The notes under the pieces are model-generated. The model was given only the letters and a program-made list of their open reading frames with translations, was not told the DNA's origin and did no database searches. DNA of 17,292 nt, taken from the NCBI GenBank assembly GCA_022729615.1, contig DZAQ01000018.1:1-17292 (forward strand). Reading direction: 5' to 3'. Both the position numbers and the translations under genes were made by a program. Positions 13,393 to 17,292 of the stretch are shown here, piece by piece. This stretch comes from Sulfurovum sp. Its GTDB lineage: Bacteria; Campylobacterota; Campylobacteria; Campylobacterales; Sulfurovaceae. Numbering within the stretch: the first letter of the stretch is position 1; every line of letters starts with the position of its first letter.

Positions 13393-15255
13393 TTACAACG
13401 CCTTATTGGCTATTTCTGCTACTCTTTGGGCAAACAAAACTTTATCTTTCGGCTCTAGCCCCTCTGAGAGTTTCGCTGAATCGAACAAAACCCAAGAGAT
13501 GGCAGAGAAAAGGTTTTCATCCTCTAAATGGTTGAGTTTTTGGATCATTTCATGGTCAGGGTTGATCTCCATAATAAGCGGTATCTCGGGCATCTCTTGC
13601 CCCATTCTGGCAAACATTTGCGCCATTCCCGCCATCGGATCCGAACTGTCTTTGAGTACACACGAAGGACTTGCGGTAAGTCTCGTGGAGGTCTTCACCT
13701 CTTTGACCTCATCGCCTAAAACCGATTTGATTTTATCCGTAAGAGACTTAAACTCTTTACTGATCTCCTCTTTTTCCTCTTGAGTTTTGCTTTCCGGCGC
13801 CTCGATCGTCGTAATATCTTTGAACTGCCACTCTTTGAACTCTCCGATCATCGGCGTGACGATCTCATCGATCTCTTTGTCGTCAAGGATCAATACTTCG
13901 ATGCTAGATTGCTTATATGCCTCAAGCAGCGGCGAGTTTCTGAGTGCCTTCTCATTTTCACCGATGATATAATAGATCTCTTTTTTCTCACTATTGCCGC
14001 GGCTTATGTACTCATCCAGCGACACGACTCCCTCTTGAGCAGAACTTTTGTAACGCACGATCTCCAAAAGTGTCTCTTTGTTCGTATAGTCCGTATATAT
14101 GCCCTCTTTTATGAGTTTATTGTACTGCTCGGCAAAAGTGACCGCATCCTCACCGCTCAATTTTTTGATCTCTGAGAGTATTTTTTTGACAGAGTTTTGT
14201 TTGATATTGGCGAGGATTCTATTTTCTTGGAGGATCTCTCTGCTGACATTGAGCGGCAAATCCTCACTGTCGATGATACCTCGTACAAATCTCAGATAGG
14301 TCGGCAAAAGCTCTTTGTCATCATCAGTGATGAAAACCCGCTTCACATAGAGTTTGACACCGGATTTATAATCGGCTCTATAGATATCAAAAGGCGCTTT
14401 TTTGGGGATGTAAAAGAGTGTTGTGAACTCTTGCGCACCCTCTACTCTGTTGTGCAGGTAGCACAAAGGCGCCCCATCCTCATGTGCGATTGTATTGTAA
14501 AATTCAATATAATCTTCCTCTTTGAGTTCTGATTTTGGGAGTGTCCAAAGCGCAGTAGCCGCATTGATCTGCTCAGATTTTTTGACCATTTTGGTCTCTT
14601 TTGTCTCCCCTTCGCCCGTTGTCTCTTCTTGGGAGTAATTGAGAATGATCGGGTATGCGATATGGTTGGAGTATTTTTTGACTACCTCTTGTGTACGCCA
14701 CTTGTCCAAAAACTCTTTCTCATCACTTTTGAGCTTGATATAGATGATGGTACCATGCTCCTCTTTTGTCACCGGCTTGATCTCATACTCGCCGGTTCCG
14801 TCTGTGCTAAACTTATATGCTTGCGTCTCACCGGCTCTCTTCGTGATGACATCGACATATTCCGCTACCATGAAAACCGAATAAAATCCGACACCAAACT
14901 GCCCGATCAGGTTACTGTCTTTCTTGGCATCTCCCGTGAGGCTCTCTACAAATGACTTGGTTCCGGATTTGGCGATGGTGCCGAGATGGCTCATGAGATC
15001 CTCTTCATTCATGCCGATCCCGTTATCACCGATGGTCAATGAACCATCTTCTTTGTCTAAACCGATAAAAATTTTGCCTTTCCAGTCTGCCTCTTTGAAC
15101 TGCTCATCAGTCAATCGTATATAGTTAAATTTATCAAGCGCATCACTGGCATTGGAAACCAACTCTCTGATAAAAATCTCTTTGTTGGAGTACAAAGAGT
15201 GAGCCATAAGTTTGAGAAGTTGTCCTATCTCTGTTTGAAATTGATGTTTTGCCAT
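13393..15255 (-). CDS. htpG: Chaperone protein HtpG (bacterial Hsp90)
   Basis: HtpG is the ATP-dependent cytosolic Hsp90. The 620-residue product has the Bergerat ATP-binding fold: IFIRELVSNASDALDK near residue 26, IGDNGIGMNEEDL, then IGQFGVGFYSVFMVAEYVD and EEHGTIIYIKLK. The middle domain follows with LPLNVSREILQENRIL, where the conserved Arg contacts ATP, and the C-terminal dimerisation domain has TRLTASPSCVLKDSSDPMAGM. It lacks the MEEVD tail of eukaryotic Hsp90, as expected. I chose the ATG at 15253-15255 because MAKHQFQTEIGQLL is the usual start and AAGGATC lies 6-8 bases upstream; an in-frame upstream codon would add 14 residues overlapping the promoter. It heads the operon with the CDF exporter and hemD. 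Confidence 0.97.
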   Translation of the reverse strand: MAKHQFQTEIGQLLKLMAHSLYSNKEIFIRELVSNASDALDKFNYIRLTDEQFKEADWKGKIFIGLDKEDGSLTIGDNGIGMNEEDLMSHLGTIAKSGTKSFVESLTGDAKKDSNLIGQFGVGFYSVFMVAEYVDVITKRAGETQAYKFSTDGTGEYEIKPVTKEEHGTIIYIKLKSDEKEFLDKWRTQEVVKKYSNHIAYPIILNYSQEETTGEGETKETKMVKKSEQINAATALWTLPKSELKEEDYIEFYNTIAHEDGAPLCYLHNRVEGAQEFTTLFYIPKKAPFDIYRADYKSGVKLYVKRVFITDDDKELLPTYLRFVRGIIDSEDLPLNVSREILQENRILANIKQNSVKKILSEIKKLSGEDAVTFAEQYNKLIKEGIYTDYTNKETLLEIVRYKSSAQEGVVSLDEYISRGNSEKKEIYYIIGENEKALRNSPLLEAYKQSSIEVLILDDKEIDEIVTPMIGEFKEWQFKDITTIEAPESKTQEEKEEISKEFKSLTDKIKSVLGDEVKEVKTSTRLTASPSCVLKDSSDPMAGMAQMFARMGQEMPEIPLIMEINPDHEMIQKLNHLEDENLFSAISWVLFDSAKLSEGLEPKDKVLFAQRVAEIANKAL

Positions 15256-15288
15256 ACAATGATCCTTTTTATTTTTGATTTTTCCGGA

Positions 15289-15294
15289 AGTATA
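15289..15294 (-). promoter_or_regulatory. Probable -10 box for the htpG operon
   Basis: TATACT after a run of seven T and a G on the minus strand predicts a start near 15282 and a leader of about 27 bases. A perfect dyad (15331-15357) is centred about 62 bases upstream of this start. Confidence 0.55.
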
Positions 15295-15330
15295 CAAAAA
15301 AATGGTTAAATTTTCAACTTTTTATGAAGA

Positions 15331-15357
15331 ATACTTTAGTCAAAGTGACTAAAGTAT
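15331..15357. promoter_or_regulatory. Perfect 12-bp inverted repeat upstream of htpG, possible operator
   Basis: The arms ATACTTTAGTCA (15331-15342) and TGACTAAAGTAT (15346-15357) are exact reverse complements around the 3-base centre AAG. No T-run follows on either strand, so it does not look like a terminator. It matches neither CIRCE (TTAGCACTC-N9-GAGTGCTAA) nor HAIR. It probably binds a dimeric regulator, though which gene it serves is unclear. The minus-strand left edge also reads TATACT. Confidence 0.5.
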
Positions 15358-15385
15358 AAGATATCATATCCACTTTTAGCGTCTG

Positions 15386-15514
15386 TTGGATTTGGATGTT
15401 GCCGCAAGGGAGCTTACTAAAAAATGCAAACAAATAGAAAAAGAGCTATTTTTTAGAAGAACTAAGGAAGAGGAGAAATTTACGACAGGAGTTTACATAA
15501 AAGTAAATGACTGA
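15386..15514 (+). pseudogene. Possible remnant of a plus-strand gene (C-terminal fragment)
   Basis: Between guaA and htpG, one plus-strand frame reads as a 42-residue, protein-like sequence ending in TGA at 15512-15514: LDLDVAARELTKKCKQIEK, then ELFFRRTKEEEKFTTGVY and IKVND. It is amphipathic and charged like a real C-terminal helix and strand, but has no ATG and no ribosome binding site; the only start would be the TTG at 15386, and a TAG closes the frame at 15377-15379. All neighbouring genes lie on the other strand. I recognise no family. It could be the decayed end of a lost gene, a tiny gene with an unusual start, or chance. Confidence 0.3.
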
Positions 15515-15538
15515 GAAAATTTCGACTCTGACGAAGTC
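15515..15538 (-). terminator. Possible terminator of guaA
   Basis: On the minus strand, 23 bases after the guaA stop, GACTT/GAGTC can pair over 5 positions (one G-U, 5-base loop, 15524-15538), followed by GAAATTTTCT. The stem is short and the T-run broken, so this is a weak call. Confidence 0.3.
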
Positions 15539-15561
15539 AATTCTAGAAAAGAGACTTTTTA

Positions 15562-17100
15562 TTACTCCCACTCGATAGTTGCCGGCGGCTTTGAACTTAT
15601 ATCATACACTACTCGATTTATCCCGTCTATCTCATTGATAATTCTTCTGCTTATGCCTTCAAGTATATCGTGTGGCACATGAGCAAATGTTGCCGTCATA
15701 CCGTCAACTGACTCTACCATCCTGACGCAAACAGTATTGTCATAGGTACGGTTATCACCCATGACGCCGACAGAGCTTACATTCAGAAGCACTGTAAATG
15801 CCTGCCAGACCTTGTCATAGTATCCGGATGCTTTGAGCTCTTGCTGCATGATGGCGTCTGATTCTCTGATAAGTCTCAGCGCATTTTCATTGACTTCACC
15901 CATCACACGGATAGCCAGCCCCGGTCCGGGGAACGGATGACGACCGATCATATCCTTTGGAAGCCCTAGCTCAAGTCCAAGTTTGCGCACCTCGTCTTTG
16001 AAAATTTCACGCAGAGGCTCAACCAGCTCAAATGTCATCCAGTCCGGAAGCCCGCCTACATTGTGGTGCGACTTGATAGTTTTGCTTGGTCCTTTAACCG
16101 AAACAGATTCGATCACATCCGTATAAAGTGTGCCTTGAGCAAGAAAGCTAACATCATTGTGTTTTTTGGCCTCTTTATCAAATACTTCTATAAAGGTTTC
16201 CCCTATAATTTTTCTTTTCTTCTCAGGATCGGTGATACCTTTGAGTTTTCCCAAAAACTCCTCTCTTGCATCAACAGTGATCAAATCAATGTCGAGTATT
16301 TTAAACATATTCTGCACTTGCGCTGCTTCGTCTTTTCTGAGAAGTCCCTGATCGACAAATACGCATACGAGCTGCTCTTTGGGCAATGCTTCATGCAGCA
16401 TCGCAGCCACAACCGAGCTATCCACGCCGCCGCTTACGCCGCAGAGCACCTTCTTGCTTCCAACTTGTTTTTGGATATTTGCGATTTGCTCTTTCGCGAA
16501 TGATCCCATATTCCATGTGCTTTCACAACCGCAAATATATTTGGCAAAGTTTTTCAATAGCTTCGTGCCAAGCTCCGAGTGGTGTACCTCCGGGTGAAAT
16601 TGGAAAGCATATATACGAGCCTCTTCATTGGATATGGCGGCAAACGGTGAATTTTCACTCTCTCCGATAGCTTCAAAGCCTTGCGGGATACTCAGCGCTT
16701 TATCTCCATGGCTCATCCACACTATGGAACTGTTATCAATTCCTTCAAATATAGGGGAGTCTTTTTTTATATTTAACTTTGCCTTGCCGTATTCATGATG
16801 ATCGGCAGGAACTACCTCGCCTCCGAAGTGCTGAGTAATGAGCTGCATCCCGTAGCAGATACCGAGTATCGGCAGCCCCAAATTCCATATATCATCATTC
16901 GGTTTATACGCATCAGGAGCATACACACTTGCCGGACCACCCGAGAAGATGATCCCTTGCGGCTTTTTGGCTTTGATGGATTCTATATCTTCTCTAAAGG
17001 GAACAACTTCGCAATACACACCGCTTTCTCTTAGTTTTCGAGCAATTAGCTGCGTATATTGTGATCCGAAATCGAGTATCACTATGGGCACATTTTTCAT
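15562..17100 (-). CDS. guaA: GMP synthase (glutamine-hydrolysing)
   Basis: GuaA converts XMP to GMP using ATP and ammonia from glutamine. The 512-residue product has a class I amidotransferase domain with C82 (LGICYGMQL) and the H169/E171 pair (FQFHPEVHHSE), the GSQYTQLIARKLRE opening, then an ATP pyrophosphatase domain with the P-loop SGGVDSS (223-229) and the dimerisation domain ending PPATIEWE, the usual GuaA C-terminus. Length and motifs are normal. The ATG lies only 4 bases after the stop of the NhaD-type gene, and the best upstream purine stretch is GGATGG about 10 bases away, so translation may depend on coupling. No guanine or xanthine riboswitch fits in that gap; guaA must share the antiporter's transcript. 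Confidence 0.97.
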   Translation of the reverse strand: MKNVPIVILDFGSQYTQLIARKLRESGVYCEVVPFREDIESIKAKKPQGIIFSGGPASVYAPDAYKPNDDIWNLGLPILGICYGMQLITQHFGGEVVPADHHEYGKAKLNIKKDSPIFEGIDNSSIVWMSHGDKALSIPQGFEAIGESENSPFAAISNEEARIYAFQFHPEVHHSELGTKLLKNFAKYICGCESTWNMGSFAKEQIANIQKQVGSKKVLCGVSGGVDSSVVAAMLHEALPKEQLVCVFVDQGLLRKDEAAQVQNMFKILDIDLITVDAREEFLGKLKGITDPEKKRKIIGETFIEVFDKEAKKHNDVSFLAQGTLYTDVIESVSVKGPSKTIKSHHNVGGLPDWMTFELVEPLREIFKDEVRKLGLELGLPKDMIGRHPFPGPGLAIRVMGEVNENALRLIRESDAIMQQELKASGYYDKVWQAFTVLLNVSSVGVMGDNRTYDNTVCVRMVESVDGMTATFAHVPHDILEGISRRIINEIDGINRVVYDISSKPPATIEWE

Positions 17101-17104
17101 TCTA

Positions 17105-17292
17105 TTAATACCATCCTAAAATTTGAAATTGAATATACCAAATGGCTATCGAGACGATATATCCTACAAGTATCGTCCACGAGAGTTTGAGATGGGACCC
17201 AAAGGTATAGATCCCCTTGAGTCTCCCCATCACCCCTACTCCGGCAGCAGAACCAAAACTGATCAAGGAGCCTCCGATCCCTGCGGTGAGCG
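17105..17292 (-). CDS. nhaD: C-terminus of an NhaD-type Na+/H+ antiporter (partial)
   Basis: The gene enters from the right edge; the last 62 residues are visible. They read LTAGIGGSLISFGSAAGVGVMG, then RLKGIYTFGSHLKLSWTI, and the final helix LVGYIVSIAIWYIQFQILGWY before TAA. The Gly/Ser-rich TAGxGGSxxxxGSAAGVxxMG segment and the closing helices match the NhaD family of the ion transporter superfamily, which exchanges Na+ for H+ across the inner membrane. Its stop lies 4 bases before guaA, so the two are cotranscribed. That link is probably arrangement rather than function. Because only the C-terminus is seen, another member of the same superfamily remains possible. Confidence 0.78.
   Translation of the reverse strand, partial: LTAGIGGSLISFGSAAGVGVMGRLKGIYTFGSHLKLSWTILVGYIVSIAIWYIQFQILGWY

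Noticed and set aside
15298..15360. Known heat-shock operators (CIRCE, HAIR) at htpG
   Set aside because: I looked for TTAGCACTC/GAGTGCTAA and CTTGAGT/ACTCAAG; neither occurs. The dyad there has a different sequence and spacing.
17101..17104. Purine riboswitch ahead of guaA or purD
   Set aside because: guaA has only 4 bases upstream before nhaD, and the purD leader shows no purine-aptamer core; the upstream structure fits 6S RNA instead.
1..17292. Mobile element, prophage, CRISPR array, toxin-antitoxin or defence system
   Set aside because: No transposase, integrase, phage protein, regularly spaced repeat, Cas, restriction or toxin-like product was seen; almost all intact genes are core housekeeping genes.

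Overview
The window reads as an ordinary, densely packed stretch of a Campylobacterota (Epsilonproteobacteria) chromosome, probably a free-living sulfur-oxidising type such as Sulfurovum or Sulfurimonas. The signs are an AtpE with a cleavable-looking N-terminal leader, a DUF5718 protein, an NhaD-type antiporter next to guaA, A/T-rich TATAAT or TATACT -10 boxes mostly without clear -35 boxes, and the order atpE-pnp-(small gene)-lptD-RDD-purD, which I recall from Helicobacter pylori (HP1212-HP1218). The genus assignment is inference. I see no insertion sequence, prophage, CRISPR array, toxin-antitoxin pair or defence gene, and no clear new multi-gene system.

Layout. (1) 1-990, minus strand: a Dabb-domain protein, recR and the start of a secreted protein form one operon. 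recR and the partial gene both appear to start with TTG. (2) 1017-2217: a compact divergent promoter pair, then dnaJ, the only clear plus-strand gene. (3) 2238-3800, minus: a DUF5718 protein (FAH-like) and a coiled-coil lipoprotein with an internal membrane segment. (4) 3850-5000, minus: atpE with a roughly 140-nt structured leader, tRNA-Leu(GAG), and HU with a probable terminator. (5) 5024-11466, minus: purD-RDD-lptD start a tightly overlapped chain, followed by a stand-alone J-domain protein and pnp with its own promoter. (6) 11467-11780 has no protein gene but holds a strong 6S RNA candidate just upstream of purD. (7) 11781-15255, minus: htpG, a FieF-type metal exporter and hemD in one operon. 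(8) 15256-15561, another stretch without an intact gene: the htpG promoter, a perfect 12-bp-arm dyad and a short plus-strand coding remnant. (9) 15562-17292, minus: the nhaD 3' end and guaA.

The genes are mostly housekeeping: purine synthesis (purD, guaA), protein folding (dnaJ, htpG, small J protein), outer-membrane assembly (lptD), RNA turnover (pnp), energy (atpE), tetrapyrrole synthesis (hemD), recombination (recR) and DNA packaging (HU). The points most worth following up lie in the noncoding DNA: the 6S RNA beside purD, a 21/25 identical promoter segment shared by the 6S and DUF5718 promoters, the atpE leader, a -10 box inside a hairpin loop ahead of the tRNA, and the dyad upstream of htpG.
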